Assembly (NCBI GenBank): GCA_002363385.1
Contig: DEVL01000003.1
Location: 881,692 to 945,691 of the forward strand
Length of the DNA: 64,000 nucleotides
Reading direction: 5' to 3'
From: Stenotrophomonas maltophilia
GTDB lineage: Bacteria; Pseudomonadota; Gammaproteobacteria; Xanthomonadales; Xanthomonadaceae
Shown: positions 56,460 through 64,000 of the stretch, one piece after another
Layout of the letters: each line of letters starts with the position of its first letter
Numbering within the stretch: the stretch's first letter is position 1
Position numbers and translations under genes: made by a program
The notes under the pieces: model-generated
What the model was told of the DNA's origin: nothing
Databases searched by the model: none
The model's input: the letters and a program-made list of their open reading frames with translations, nothing else

Positions 56460-57797
56460 ATGACCGCGGCGACCGGGACCGGCACGGCAGCCGGTGGCAT
56501 GCTGAGTGCGTGGCGGCGTTCGCCACCGCTGATCTGGGCCTCGCTGTATTTCTTCTGCCTGCTGAGCGGCTACTACGTGCTGCGCCCGGTGCGCGAAGCG
56601 ATGGCGGCCTCCTCCGATCTGCAGACGGTGTTCCCGCTGCCGTTGATCGAGTGGTTCGCCGGCCATGGGATCGCCCTGCAGGACTTCGTGCTGCAGTTCC
56701 TGTTCACCTGCGTGTTCTTCATCATGCTGGTGCTGCAGCCGCTGTACGGCGCGCTGGTGAGCCGCTATCCGCGCCGGGTATTCCTGCCGGTGGTGTACGG
56801 GTTCTTCATCGTCACCCTGCTCGGGTTCTACGTGATGTTCGAGACCGGCGTGCCCGGGCGCGGCATGGCGTTCTTCTTCTGGATCACCGTTTTCAACCTG
56901 TTCGCGGTGGCCGTGTTCTGGAGTTTCATGGCCGACGTGTTCTCCAACGTGGAGGCGCGCGCGTATTACGGCTACCTCGGCGCAGCCGGCACGATCGGCG
57001 CATTCCTCGGCCCGATCATCACTTCGGCACTGGTGCAGCGGGTCGGCATCGCCAATCTGATGCTGGTCTCGGCTGGTTTCCTGCTCATCTGCCTGGGTTG
57101 CATCTGGCGGCTGCGCCTGTGGGCGGTGGCACGCGAACAGGAGCGGGAACTCGTCTCCGGCGAGACGCCGATGGGCGGCAGCGTATTCGATGGCCTGAAG
57201 CTGATCGTGCGTGAGCCGATGCTGCGCTGGCTGGCGCTGATGGTGCTGTTCGGCGTGGGCGTAGGCACCATGCTCTACAACGAGCAGGCCTCGATCGTAC
57301 GACGCCTGTACACCGACCCTGCCGCCAGCACGGCGTTCTTCTCGCGCGTGGATCTGGCCGTGAACGCGCTGACCCTGATCATCCAGCTCGGCGCGACGCG
57401 CTGGCTGCTGTCGCGGTACGGGATCGCACCCGCACTGCTGATTCCCGGGGTAGCGATCATCATCGGATTCTCGATCCTGGCCGCCTCGCCGCTGCCGCTG
57501 ATGGTGGCGATGGTCCAGGTCATGACCCGCGCCAGCGAATTCTCCCTGGCCAAGCCGGCGCGCGAGACGATCTACACCCGTGTGGACCGCCAATGGCGCT
57601 ACAAGGCCGGCGCGGCGATCGACACCGTGGTCTACCGCGGTGCGGACCTGAGCTTCGCCTGGCTGCACAAGGGGCTGTCCCTGTTCGGCTCGCACATCGT
57701 GTTCCTCGGTGGCCTGGTCGTGGCCGGTGCCATGACCGTCGCCGCCCTTGGCCTGCTGCGCGAAGAAAAGAAGCTGCCGGGCGAGCGCCCGGAGTAA
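56460..57797 (+). CDS. MFS-fold transporter, nucleotide (ATP/ADP) translocase-like
   Basis: A 445-residue membrane protein with about twelve helices. It begins LIWASLYFFCLLSGYYVLRPVREAM, and the YYVLRPVREAM loop is typical of a COG3202-like (Npt/ATP-ADP translocase-related) family widespread in free-living proteobacteria. The central loop has RVFLPVVYGFF and a conserved YYGYLGAAGTIGAFLGP. Obligate intracellular bacteria use related proteins to steal ATP; here the substrate is unknown and a nucleotide role is inference from the fold. ATG 56460 is the first codon near the helix start and the ribosome site is weak. DUF1304 follows 31 bases later. Confidence 0.75.
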   Translation: MTAATGTGTAAGGMLSAWRRSPPLIWASLYFFCLLSGYYVLRPVREAMAASSDLQTVFPLPLIEWFAGHGIALQDFVLQFLFTCVFFIMLVLQPLYGALVSRYPRRVFLPVVYGFFIVTLLGFYVMFETGVPGRGMAFFFWITVFNLFAVAVFWSFMADVFSNVEARAYYGYLGAAGTIGAFLGPIITSALVQRVGIANLMLVSAGFLLICLGCIWRLRLWAVAREQERELVSGETPMGGSVFDGLKLIVREPMLRWLALMVLFGVGVGTMLYNEQASIVRRLYTDPAASTAFFSRVDLAVNALTLIIQLGATRWLLSRYGIAPALLIPGVAIIIGFSILAASPLPLMVAMVQVMTRASEFSLAKPARETIYTRVDRQWRYKAGAAIDTVVYRGADLSFAWLHKGLSLFGSHIVFLGGLVVAGAMTVAALGLLREEKKLPGERPE

Positions 57798-57828
57798 GCT
57801 CTCTGCATTACGTTCTGGAAGCCAGCCC

Positions 57829-58185
57829 ATGTATTGGATCGCGCTGTCACTGACCTTGCTGGTCGCCCTGCTGCACGTGTACTTCCTGGTCCTGGAAATG
57901 TTCCTGTGGACCAAGCCGCTGGGATTGAAGACCTTCCGCAATACGCCGGAAAAAGCACAGGCCACGCGGGTGCTGGCGGCCAATCAGGGGCTGTACAACG
58001 GCTTCCTCGCCGCGGGCCTGTTCTGGGGCCTGTTCGATCACCTGCCGATGCTGGTGAACTTCATGCTGGGCTGCGTGATCGTGGCCGGCTGCTATGGCGC
58101 GTACAGCGTCAACAAGCGAATCTTCTTCATCCAGGCGGTGCCGGCGATCCTGGCCGTGGCGGCATGGTGGATGGTGCCGGCCTGA
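57829..58185 (+). CDS. DUF1304 family membrane protein
   Basis: A 118-residue protein with four hydrophobic helices (LLVALLHVYFLVLEMFLW; NQGLYNGFLAAGLFWGL; FMLGCVIVAGCYGAYSV; AVPAILAVAAWWMV). The W-x-x-x-x-x-x-F and NQGLYNGFLA patterns match DUF1304, whose function is unknown. It shares a direction with the transporter 31 bases upstream. A pair of REP palindromes follows the stop. Confidence 0.8.
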   Translation: MYWIALSLTLLVALLHVYFLVLEMFLWTKPLGLKTFRNTPEKAQATRVLAANQGLYNGFLAAGLFWGLFDHLPMLVNFMLGCVIVAGCYGAYSVNKRIFFIQAVPAILAVAAWWMVPA

Positions 58186-58187
58186 CA

Positions 58188-58217
58188 GGCGCCAGCCACG
58201 CATGGCGTGGCGCCACC
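58188..58217 (-). repeat. GTAG-type REP element, first of an inverted pair
   Basis: Read leftward it is GTGGCGCCACGCCATGCGTGGCTGGCGCC, split here as GTGGCGCCACGCC and ATGCGTGGCTGGCGCC, with arms that pair around ATG. It differs from the partner at 58238 only in the head (GTGG for GTAG) and a few arm bases. It sits 2 bases after a stop codon. Confidence 0.7.
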
Positions 58218-58237
58218 CTGCGACAGCCGGATCGGAG

Positions 58238-58264
58238 GTAGCGCCACCCCATGGGTGGCTGCGC
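58238..58264 (+). repeat. GTAG-type REP element, second of an inverted pair
   Basis: GTAGCGCCACCCCATGGGTGGC with TGCGC following, in the opposite direction to the unit at 58188-58217, separated by 20 bases. This is the classic tail-to-tail layout of REP dimers; the GTAG head is the mark of the Stenotrophomonas SMAG family. It lies between convergent genes. Confidence 0.75.
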
Positions 58265-58272
58265 ACGAACGA

Positions 58273-58743
58273 TCAACGCTTGACCGGTGACACCCACATC
58301 GCGATCCGCGCCTCGAACACGGCCGTGCCAGCGTCATCGCGCACCTGCACCTTCACCGGCAGCGCGTAGCCTGCCTCGGCCGCCACGATCGGCTGCTCGG
58401 GTGTGGCGACCGCATGCTGGGTGCCCGTCGCCTTGGCCAGGTACTGCACCTCCATGCCCTTCGGGATCCAGCGCATGCCCTTGGGCAGCGAGGCATCCAC
58501 CATCAGCCCGGCGGTGAGCTCGGCCAGGTTGCACAGTGCGATCGCGTGCACCGTGCCGATGTGGTTGGTGACCTTGCGCCGGTGCGCGATGCGGCCTTCG
58601 CAGCGGCCCGGTTCAAGCAGGGTGATGCGCGGGGCGATGCTCGCGAAATAGGGCGCCTTGAAACACACCGCGCGCGCGAACAGCCAGTTGCCGGCGGGCC
58701 AGCGCTGCATGCGGCGATACAGGGTGAGCAGTGGAGCGGACAT
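58273..58743 (-). CDS. DUF4442 family protein (hotdog-fold thioesterase-like)
   Basis: A 156-residue protein of the DUF4442/PaaI-like type. It starts MSAPLLTLYRRMQRWPAG, then RITLLEPGRCEGRIAHRRKVTNHIGTVHAIALCNLAELTAG, split as family core. The NHIGTVHA motif with Asn and His is the probable active-site region of the hotdog fold. It probably hydrolyses acyl-CoA or acyl-ACP thioesters, fitting with the nearby fadE unit. It is 64 bases after fadE on the same strand but separated by a terminator. Confidence 0.75.
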   Translation of the reverse strand: MSAPLLTLYRRMQRWPAGNWLFARAVCFKAPYFASIAPRITLLEPGRCEGRIAHRRKVTNHIGTVHAIALCNLAELTAGLMVDASLPKGMRWIPKGMEVQYLAKATGTQHAVATPEQPIVAAEAGYALPVKVQVRDDAGTAVFEARIAMWVSPVKR

Positions 58744-58754
58744 CGGGAATCTCC

Positions 58755-58786
58755 CAAAAAAACGGCGGACCGAAGTCCGCCGTTGT
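58755..58786 (-). terminator. intrinsic terminator after fadE
   Basis: Read leftward, CGGCGGAC pairs with GTCCGCCG around a 4-nt loop and is followed by TTTTTTT. It lies between the fadE stop (58807) and the start of the DUF4442 gene (58743), so it ends the hydrolase-fadE transcript. Confidence 0.85.
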
Positions 58787-58806
58787 CGTTTACAGGGTGG
58801 TCGGGA

Positions 58807-61284
58807 TCAGGCAGCCTGCGACTGCGCGTCCTTCTGCTGGAGCTTGTAGTAGCCCGCCGAGCGCAGCTCTTCCGGATCGAAGTCGTCCACGGTGATGGTT
58901 TCCAGCGTGAGCGTGCGCAGTTCTTCGAGCAGGGTGCGTTCGTCCTGGGTGATCACGCCTTCGGCCACGGCTTCGTCCAGCTGGGTCACGAAGTCCAGCG
59001 CTTCGATGCCCTTGGTCTTGAGCGCCTTGATGAACTTGCGCTCCACCGGCTCGGCCATGATCGCCTTGGACAGGTAGCTGTTGATGCGGCCACCCGGGTT
59101 GTTCTCGCAGGGGGTCAGGAACACGCCACTGGCCAGACGGTCGCGGGCTTCGTTGGGCGCCATCAGCAGCGCGGCCACGCGGTGGCCCAGGCGGTCGCCC
59201 GGGGCTTCGGCACGGCGGCCGAACGGGAAGATCAGCGCCCACATCAGCCAGCCGATCGGACGCACCGGGAAGTTGCGCAGGGCAGCCGACAGCGACTCTT
59301 CGATCTTGTGCACGCTGTCATGGAAGGCCCACGCCAGCAGCGGCTGGTCAGCGGTCGGTGCGCCTTCGTCGTGGTAGCGCTTGAGCATGGCGCTGGTCAT
59401 GTAGATGTGGCTCAGCACATCGCCCAGGCGGCCGGACAGCGATTCCTTGAACTTCAGCTTGCCGCCCAGCGTCATCATCGAGATGTCGGCCATCAGCGCC
59501 AGGTTTGCCGAGTAACGGTCCAGCTTGCGGAAGTAGCGGCGGGTGTAGGCATCGCCCGGGGCCGCGCCGAAGCGCGCACCGGTCAGGCCGAACCAGAACG
59601 AACGCACGGCGTTGGAGATGCCGTAGCGGATGTGGCCGAACAGGCTGCGGTCGAATTCCTGCAGGCCGGCACGGGTGTCCGGGTCCTGTGCAGCCTTCAT
59701 TTCCTTCAGTACCCACGGGTGGCAGAGGATCGCACCCTGGCCGAAGATCAGCAGGCTGCGGGTCATGATGTTGGCGCCCTCGACCGTGATCGCGATCGGC
59801 GCGGCCTGCCAGCTGCGGCCGGCGAAGTTGCGCGGCCCCAGGATGATGCCCTTGCCGCCGATCACGTCCATCACGTCGGAGATCACTTCACGGCTCATGG
59901 TGGTGCAGTGGTACTTGGCGATGGCCGACGGCACCGACGGCACGTCGCCGCGGTCCACCGCCGCCGCCGTGGCCTGGCACAGCGCGCTGATCGCATACGC
60001 CTTGCCACCGATGCGGGCCAGCGCTTCTTCCACGCCCTCGAAGCGGCCGACCGACAGGCCGAACTGCTTGCGGATGCGTGCATACGCACCGGTCACTACG
60101 GCACCGGCCTTGGCACCGCCACTGGCGGTGGAGGGCAGGGTGATCGAACGGCCCACGGCCAGGCACTCGTTGAGCATGTTCCAGCCCTTGCCAGCCTTCT
60201 CGGCGCCGCCGATCAGCTGGGTCAGCGGGATGAAGACATCCTTGCCGCGGATCGGGCCATTCTGGAAGGTCGAGTTGAGCGGGAAGTGGCGACGGCCGAT
60301 TTCCACACCGGCGGTATCACGCGGCAGCAGCGCCAGGGTGATGCCGATGTCACGGGTGCTGCCGATCAGGCCGTCCGGATCGTACATGCGGAAGGCCAGG
60401 CCGATCAGCGTGGCCACCGGGGCCAGCGTGATGTAGCGCTTGTCGAAGGTGAGCTTGACGCCGAGCACCTGCTCGCCGTTCCACTCGCCCTTGCAGACGA
60501 TGCCGTAATCGGGAATCGAGGTCGCATCCGAGCCGGCGAACGGACCGGTCAGGCCGAAGCAGGGCACTTCACGACCATCGGCCAGGCGCGGCAGGTACTG
60601 GTCCTTCTGTTCCTGGGTGCCGTAATGGTTGAGCAGTTCACCCGGGCCCAGCGAGTTGGGCACGCCGACGGTGGAGCTGACCACGCTCGATACCGAAGCC
60701 AGCTTCTGGATCACCTTGTGGTGGGCCAGCGCGCTGAAGCCCAGGCCGCCGTATTCCTTCGGAATGATCATGCCGAAGAACTTGTTCTTCTTGATGAAGC
60801 TCCACAGCTCCGGCGGCAGGTCGGCGTAAACGTGGGTGATTTCCCAGTCGTTGACCATCTTGCACAGCTCTTCCACCGGGCCATCGAGGAAGGCCTGTTC
60901 TTCGGCGGTGAGCTGCGGCTTGGGATAGTTGAGCAGGATGTTCCAGTCCGGGTCACCGGTGAACAGCTCGCCTTCGAAACCGACCGAGCCGGTTTCCAGC
61001 GCGATGCGCTCGGTCTGCGACAGCGGCGGCAGCACCTTGCGGAACACCTTCATCATCGGTGCAGTCAGCAGCGGCTTGCGGATGAAGGGCAGCAGCAGCG
61101 GCACGGCGATCACGGCGACGATGGCCGCGGCCACGATCGTGGCGGTCTGGTTGACGTACGGGATGAACCAGCAGGCGGCCAGCAGCACCAGGCTGATGAT
61201 CGTCCAGGTGATCAGGCGCATCCGGTGGTAGGCGACGAACGCACCTGCCAGGAGGATCGCGAGGAAGGGAACGACAATGCTCAT
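58807..61284 (-). CDS. fadE: acyl-CoA dehydrogenase FadE
   Basis: An 825-residue FadE-type acyl-CoA dehydrogenase, the first enzyme of beta-oxidation, FAD-dependent and membrane-associated. The N-terminal 100 residues carry three hydrophobic segments (IVVPFLAILLAGAFVAY; LITWTIISLVLLAACWFIP; ATIVAAAIVAVIAVPLLLP). The dehydrogenase core has FFGMIIPKEYGGLGFSALAH, GPGELLNHYGT, CFGLTGPFAGSDA and the family C-terminal DUF1974 region, as in E. coli FadE (814 residues). Its ATG overlaps the hydrolase stop (ATGA 61281-61284), so the two are translated together. It is under the TetR-type operators upstream of that hydrolase. Confidence 0.95.
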   Translation of the reverse strand: MSIVVPFLAILLAGAFVAYHRMRLITWTIISLVLLAACWFIPYVNQTATIVAAAIVAVIAVPLLLPFIRKPLLTAPMMKVFRKVLPPLSQTERIALETGSVGFEGELFTGDPDWNILLNYPKPQLTAEEQAFLDGPVEELCKMVNDWEITHVYADLPPELWSFIKKNKFFGMIIPKEYGGLGFSALAHHKVIQKLASVSSVVSSTVGVPNSLGPGELLNHYGTQEQKDQYLPRLADGREVPCFGLTGPFAGSDATSIPDYGIVCKGEWNGEQVLGVKLTFDKRYITLAPVATLIGLAFRMYDPDGLIGSTRDIGITLALLPRDTAGVEIGRRHFPLNSTFQNGPIRGKDVFIPLTQLIGGAEKAGKGWNMLNECLAVGRSITLPSTASGGAKAGAVVTGAYARIRKQFGLSVGRFEGVEEALARIGGKAYAISALCQATAAAVDRGDVPSVPSAIAKYHCTTMSREVISDVMDVIGGKGIILGPRNFAGRSWQAAPIAITVEGANIMTRSLLIFGQGAILCHPWVLKEMKAAQDPDTRAGLQEFDRSLFGHIRYGISNAVRSFWFGLTGARFGAAPGDAYTRRYFRKLDRYSANLALMADISMMTLGGKLKFKESLSGRLGDVLSHIYMTSAMLKRYHDEGAPTADQPLLAWAFHDSVHKIEESLSAALRNFPVRPIGWLMWALIFPFGRRAEAPGDRLGHRVAALLMAPNEARDRLASGVFLTPCENNPGGRINSYLSKAIMAEPVERKFIKALKTKGIEALDFVTQLDEAVAEGVITQDERTLLEELRTLTLETITVDDFDPEELRSAGYYKLQQKDAQSQAA

Positions 61285-62201
61285 GAGCGTGCTCCGGTGA
61301 CGTGCTCGGTAGTGGCGGACTGTGCCACGGCGGAGGCCGAGGGCAACACGTCCAGATAGTCCAACACAGTAGCGGTAAAGGCGTTGTTGTCGTCGCCGGC
61401 GACCATGTGCGTGGCCTCCGGCAACTGCACGTGGCGTGCATGGGGCACCAACGCGAGGAATTCGGCCACCGTCTGCGGGGTGACCAGGGTGCTGCGCCCA
61501 CCGCTGACCAGCAGCACCGGACATTGCATCTGGCGCGCCGCGTCGGCGAGCGCATCCTGGTGCTGTTCACTGTCGCGCGCCAGTTCGGCGACCAGGCGCG
61601 GGTCCCAATGCCAGCGCCAGCGGCCGTGGCCGTCCTCGCGCAACAACGCACGCAGGGAATCCTCAGACTTGCGCGGGCGGTGCGGCAGGTAGGAGGAGAT
61701 CACGTCGGCGGCCTGGGACAGCGACGCGAAGCCCTCCGGGTGCGCGGTCATGAACATCAGGATCTTTTCAACACCGGCGGTATCCCAGCGTGGGGTGATG
61801 TCCACCAGCACCATCGCCGAAAACAGCCCCGGCCAGCGCGACTCGGCGAGCAGGCCGAACAGACCGCCCATCGAGGCGGCGATCAGGATCGGCGGCTGCG
61901 GCTGTTCACCGGCCAGCACGATCAGATCATCGGCAAACTGTTCGCCGTGGTAGGCAAGGTCGGCCGGGTTCCAGTCGGAATCGCCGTGGCCGCGCGCGTC
62001 GTAGGCCAGGGTCTGGTAACCGGCGTCGACCAGCGCGCTCGCGGTGGCGTTCCAGGCATGCCGGGTCTGGCCAAAGCCGTGGGCGAACAGGACGGTGCCG
62101 CGGCGCCCCGGGCCCGAGCGGGTGGCGGCCAGCACGGCGTCATGCGCGCCGGTCAGTCGCTCATCGTCAACGCGGGGCAGGGTAGAAGAGGGAGTGACCA
62201 T
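61281..62201 (-). CDS. alpha/beta hydrolase
   Basis: A 306-residue alpha/beta hydrolase. The nucleophile elbow is ASMGG (ILIAASMGGLFGLL), the oxyanion loop FAHGFGQTRHAW, and the catalytic His is in LPEATHMVAGDDN. An esterase or lipase role is likely, supplying or consuming fatty acyl chains with FadE. The ATG at 62201 lies inside a palindromic operator, and the -10 ends 5-6 bases before it, so the transcript is probably leaderless. An upstream frame from 62498 crosses the regulator's start region and is rejected. The last bases overlap fadE. Confidence 0.85.
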   Translation of the reverse strand: MVTPSSTLPRVDDERLTGAHDAVLAATRSGPGRRGTVLFAHGFGQTRHAWNATASALVDAGYQTLAYDARGHGDSDWNPADLAYHGEQFADDLIVLAGEQPQPPILIAASMGGLFGLLAESRWPGLFSAMVLVDITPRWDTAGVEKILMFMTAHPEGFASLSQAADVISSYLPHRPRKSEDSLRALLREDGHGRWRWHWDPRLVAELARDSEQHQDALADAARQMQCPVLLVSGGRSTLVTPQTVAEFLALVPHARHVQLPEATHMVAGDDNNAFTATVLDYLDVLPSASAVAQSATTEHVTGARS

Positions 62202-62215
62202 ACTCGCTAGTATGG
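62198..62215. promoter_or_regulatory. operator 1 for the TetR regulator (over -10 and start codon)
   Basis: CCATACTCGCTAGTATGG is a near-perfect dyad (7-bp arms, 4-nt centre). It covers the likely -10 (62207-62212) and the hydrolase start codon, so bound protein would block transcription. TetR proteins bind such dyads as dimers. Confidence 0.7.
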
Positions 62216-62236
62216 ACTTGCCCTGTGCGATGTCAA
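62207..62236 (-). promoter_or_regulatory. promoter of the hydrolase-fadE operon
   Basis: Read leftward, TTGACA (62236-62231) and TACTAG (62212-62207) are 18 bases apart. The transcript start would fall at about the A of the hydrolase ATG, implying no leader. Confidence 0.65.
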
Positions 62237-62251
62237 TACTTCGGAGTATGG
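62234..62251. promoter_or_regulatory. operator 2 for the TetR regulator (next to -35)
   Basis: ATACTTCGGAGTAT with flanking CA and GG has the same arms as the operator at 62198-62215 (ATACT-n4-AGTAT) and overlaps the -35. A third, wider pair of half-sites (CATACT near 62301 and GTATGG near 62323) lies before the regulator gene and may serve autoregulation. Confidence 0.6.
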
Positions 62252-62340
62252 TGGGTGCATCCCTTGTGCCAGCAGGCGCGAAGCGGTGCTGTCCCGATAC
62301 ACATACTGCAACCAACCCCGGCGTATGGTTAAATCCACCT

Positions 62341-62943
62341 ATGAATGAACCCGAAGCTTCCGCCGGCGAGCCACGTGCCGGCCGCAACAGCCGCCTCAGT
62401 GCCGAAGACTGGGCCCAGGCCGCACTGGATCTGATTGCCGAACAAGGCGTAGGCGCGGTCGCGGTGGAGCCGCTGGCGCGTCGTCTCGGTGTTACCAAAG
62501 GCAGCTTCTACTGGCACTTTCCCTCGCGCGATGCATTGCTGCAGGCCGCACTGGAGCGCTGGGAACTGTTCGAGCAGGAGCAGGTGTTCGGCAGCCTGGC
62601 TGACGTCACCGATCCGCGTGTGCGTCTGCGCCAGCTGTTCCAGGTGGTGGCGCATGAAGTGCAGCCGCACATCATCTACAGCGAGCTGCTCAAGGCGCTC
62701 GATCACCCGATGGTGCGCCCGGTCATCGACCGCGTTTCGCATCGCCGGCTGGAGTATCTGGTCGCCTCGTTCCGGCAGGCCGGCCTGAGCCGTACCGACG
62801 CGCAGCATCGTGCGCGTCTGGCGTATGCCGCCTATGTCGGCTTCCTGCAGCTGTCCCTGCAACTGCAGCAGCCCAAGCAGGCGCGCGAGGATTTCGAGGC
62901 TTACGTGGAGCATGTGATCGAGACGTTGATCCCGATCGGGTGA
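62341..62943 (+). CDS. TetR family transcriptional regulator
   Basis: A 200-residue repressor. The helix-turn-helix is at about residues 20-67 (WAQAALDLIAEQGVGAVAVE, then RLGVTKGSFYWHFPSRDALL), and the C-terminal part is the ligand and dimer domain. It is divergent from the hydrolase-fadE operon, so it should control it in response to an acyl-CoA or fatty acid, like FadR/PsrA-type regulators, though the operator differs from PsrA's. The ATG at 62341 has no ribosome site and may be leaderless. A strong terminator follows at 62967. Confidence 0.88.
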   Translation: MNEPEASAGEPRAGRNSRLSAEDWAQAALDLIAEQGVGAVAVEPLARRLGVTKGSFYWHFPSRDALLQAALERWELFEQEQVFGSLADVTDPRVRLRQLFQVVAHEVQPHIIYSELLKALDHPMVRPVIDRVSHRRLEYLVASFRQAGLSRTDAQHRARLAYAAYVGFLQLSLQLQQPKQAREDFEAYVEHVIETLIPIG

Positions 62944-62966
62944 GGGGTGTGCCATGGCATGCACAG

Positions 62967-62993
62967 AAGGCCGCGCAAACGCGGCCTTTTTTG
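62967..62993 (+). terminator. intrinsic terminator after the TetR gene
   Basis: AAGGCCGCG pairs with CGCGGCCTT around a 4-nt loop, ending in TTTTTT. It lies 23 bases after the stop at 62943. Confidence 0.9.
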
Positions 62994-63025
62994 TGCCTGC
63001 AGCGTGCACCTGCGGAAGGCGTCCG

Positions 63026-63057
63026 CAAAAAGCAACGGCCCCTTTCGGGGCCGTTGC
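63026..63057 (-). terminator. intrinsic terminator after the TonB-dependent receptor
   Basis: Read leftward, GCAACGGCCCC and its complement form an 11-bp stem with a 4-nt loop, followed by TTTTT. It lies 28 bases after the receptor stop at 63085. Confidence 0.85.
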
Positions 63058-63084
63058 ATCACACGTTGTTGATCAGTGAATCGA

Positions 63085-64000
63085 TCAGAACTTCTGGTTG
63101 TACTTCAGGTAGATGAAACGACCGATGTCCCAGCCGCCGTAGTACGAGAAGTTGGCGCTCGGCTGCGAGAACTGCGACGGGCCGACCTTGTTGAACAGGT
63201 TGTTGGCACCCACCGAGACGTTCGCGTTCCACGGGGTTGCATAGGACACCTGCAGATCGTGGAAGGTCACTGCGCCGGTATGGTTCTGCGGATCGATGTT
63301 GCCCTGCGTCTCCGGTGCCGAGAAGTTCGGCAGGTTGCAGCGCTCGTCGAAATAGCAGGCCTCACGCGTGCCGGAGAAGTAACGCAGGCCGTAGGTCACG
63401 GTCCAGTCGTTCAGGCTCCAGCCCAGGCTGACGTTCGAACGGATGCGGAAGGTGCCCGCGGTACCGTTGAACTGGTTCGGCACAGTGGTCGCTTCGTTGG
63501 TGGTCTTCGATTCGTACTTGCTGACGTAGGTGGTGTTCCACTTGCCGTTGAAGCGACCGAAATCGGTTTCCACGTTGTAACCCAGATCGATATCGAAGCC
63601 TTCGGTCTCGGTGTAACCGGCGTTGCGGTTGCCGTAGGTCAGATCGGTGACGATGTTGCCCTGCGCCGGATCACGCGAGAACAGGCCGCAACGTGCTTCC
63701 ACCAGGTTGACATAGCAGTCGCGCAGGATCGTGTTGGCGCTGTCGGACACGATGGTGTTGTCGATGCGGATGCTCCACCAGTCGACACCGATGCTCAGGC
63801 CGCTGACGTAGCTCGGGCTGTAGACGAAGCCAACAGTCTTCGATTCCGACGTTTCCGGGGTCAGGTTGAGGTTCGAACCCGACACGAACGGCACCGGGCT
63901 CTGTGCTGCAGAGCCGACGGTCGGAATGAAGCCCTGCTGCAGCTGGCGGTAGTTGGCCGGCACGTCCTGGCGGCAACGGGCGCTGCCGGCAACGCTGCCG
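63085..64000 (-). CDS. TonB-dependent outer-membrane receptor (C-terminal part)
   Basis: The gene runs off the right edge; about 305 residues are visible. The segment SARCRQDVPANYRQ and the following YSPSYVSGLSIGVDWWSI are typical of the large Xanthomonadaceae receptors. Alternating strands, GRFNGKWNTTYVSKYES, then VGANNLFNKVGP and an end in YLKYNQKF (final Phe) are the beta-barrel C-terminus recognised by the BAM complex. The internal GTG at 63963 is not a true start. The ligand cannot be told from this part. It would depend on a TonB such as the one at 29606. Confidence 0.88.
   Translation of the reverse strand, partial: GSVAGSARCRQDVPANYRQLQQGFIPTVGSAAQSPVPFVSGSNLNLTPETSESKTVGFVYSPSYVSGLSIGVDWWSIRIDNTIVSDSANTILRDCYVNLVEARCGLFSRDPAQGNIVTDLTYGNRNAGYTETEGFDIDLGYNVETDFGRFNGKWNTTYVSKYESKTTNEATTVPNQFNGTAGTFRIRSNVSLGWSLNDWTVTYGLRYFSGTREACYFDERCNLPNFSAPETQGNIDPQNHTGAVTFHDLQVSYATPWNANVSVGANNLFNKVGPSQFSQPSANFSYYGGWDIGRFIYLKYNQKF

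Noticed and set aside
63085..63963. start of the receptor gene at GTG 63963
   Set aside because: The frame stays open to the window edge and the residues before it (SARCRQD) continue the family, so the gene is truncated by the window.

Overview
The window is chromosomal DNA from a high-GC gammaproteobacterium of the Xanthomonadaceae, most like Stenotrophomonas, Pseudoxanthomonas or Xanthomonas. The grounds are a copLAB copper locus, a Pil-Chp cluster that lacks pilK, an alanine/lysine histone-H1-like protein, and GTAG-type REP palindromes. I assign this from gene content and order; no search was run. I saw no rRNA, tRNA, CRISPR array, prophage or insertion sequence. Coding density is high, and only two stretches over 300 bases lack a gene (11684-12316 and 51515-52391).

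Layout. 1-6400: a partial S41 peptidase, several secreted proteins of unknown or inhibitor type (including an LprI-MliC lipoprotein), a lone receiver protein, a CPBP membrane protease, a zinc-ribbon protein and a GNAT acetyltransferase. 6500-9800: copper resistance operon copL-copA-copB, read leftward. 9878-17068: recQ, a repeat-rich spacer, then dps and hrpA divergently. 17111-23609: a secreted protein, relA, a membrane-anchored repeat protein and a two-domain glycosyltransferase. 23706-29533: mrcB (PBP1B), a lipoprotein, a DinG/YoaA helicase and tsaB. 29606-31440: tonB and gshB, translationally coupled, leftward. 31699-43555: the Pil-Chp chemosensory operon pilG-pilH-pilI-pilJ-chpA-chpB-chpC, which controls twitching motility through type IV pili. 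43617-45733: rsmE and bioA. 45784-49774: nudE-cysQ-mazG-ynfA with ATGA-type overlaps (nucleotide clean-up), then a stomatin/NfeD pair. 49861-51466: gcvT-gcvH. 52392-52970: the histone-like gene behind a long leader. 53106-58743: a serine hydrolase, a GMC oxidoreductase, an MFS/nucleotide-translocase-like transporter, a DUF1304 protein and a DUF4442 protein. 58807-62943: fadE with an alpha/beta hydrolase in one operon, facing a TetR regulator across a region with palindromic operators. 63085-64000: the C-terminal end of a TonB-dependent receptor.

The most unusual signals are: (1) the adaptation arm of the Pil-Chp system looks broken, with no methyltransferase gene, a ChpB without the CheB nucleophile serine, and a receiver-like domain without its aspartate; (2) two inverted copies of a ~60-nt palindromic element, each wrapped in different but self-complementary arms, in the recQ-dps spacer; (3) a probably leaderless, TetR-controlled hydrolase-fadE promoter with operators over the -10 and the -35; (4) a ~280-nt leader before the histone-like gene.
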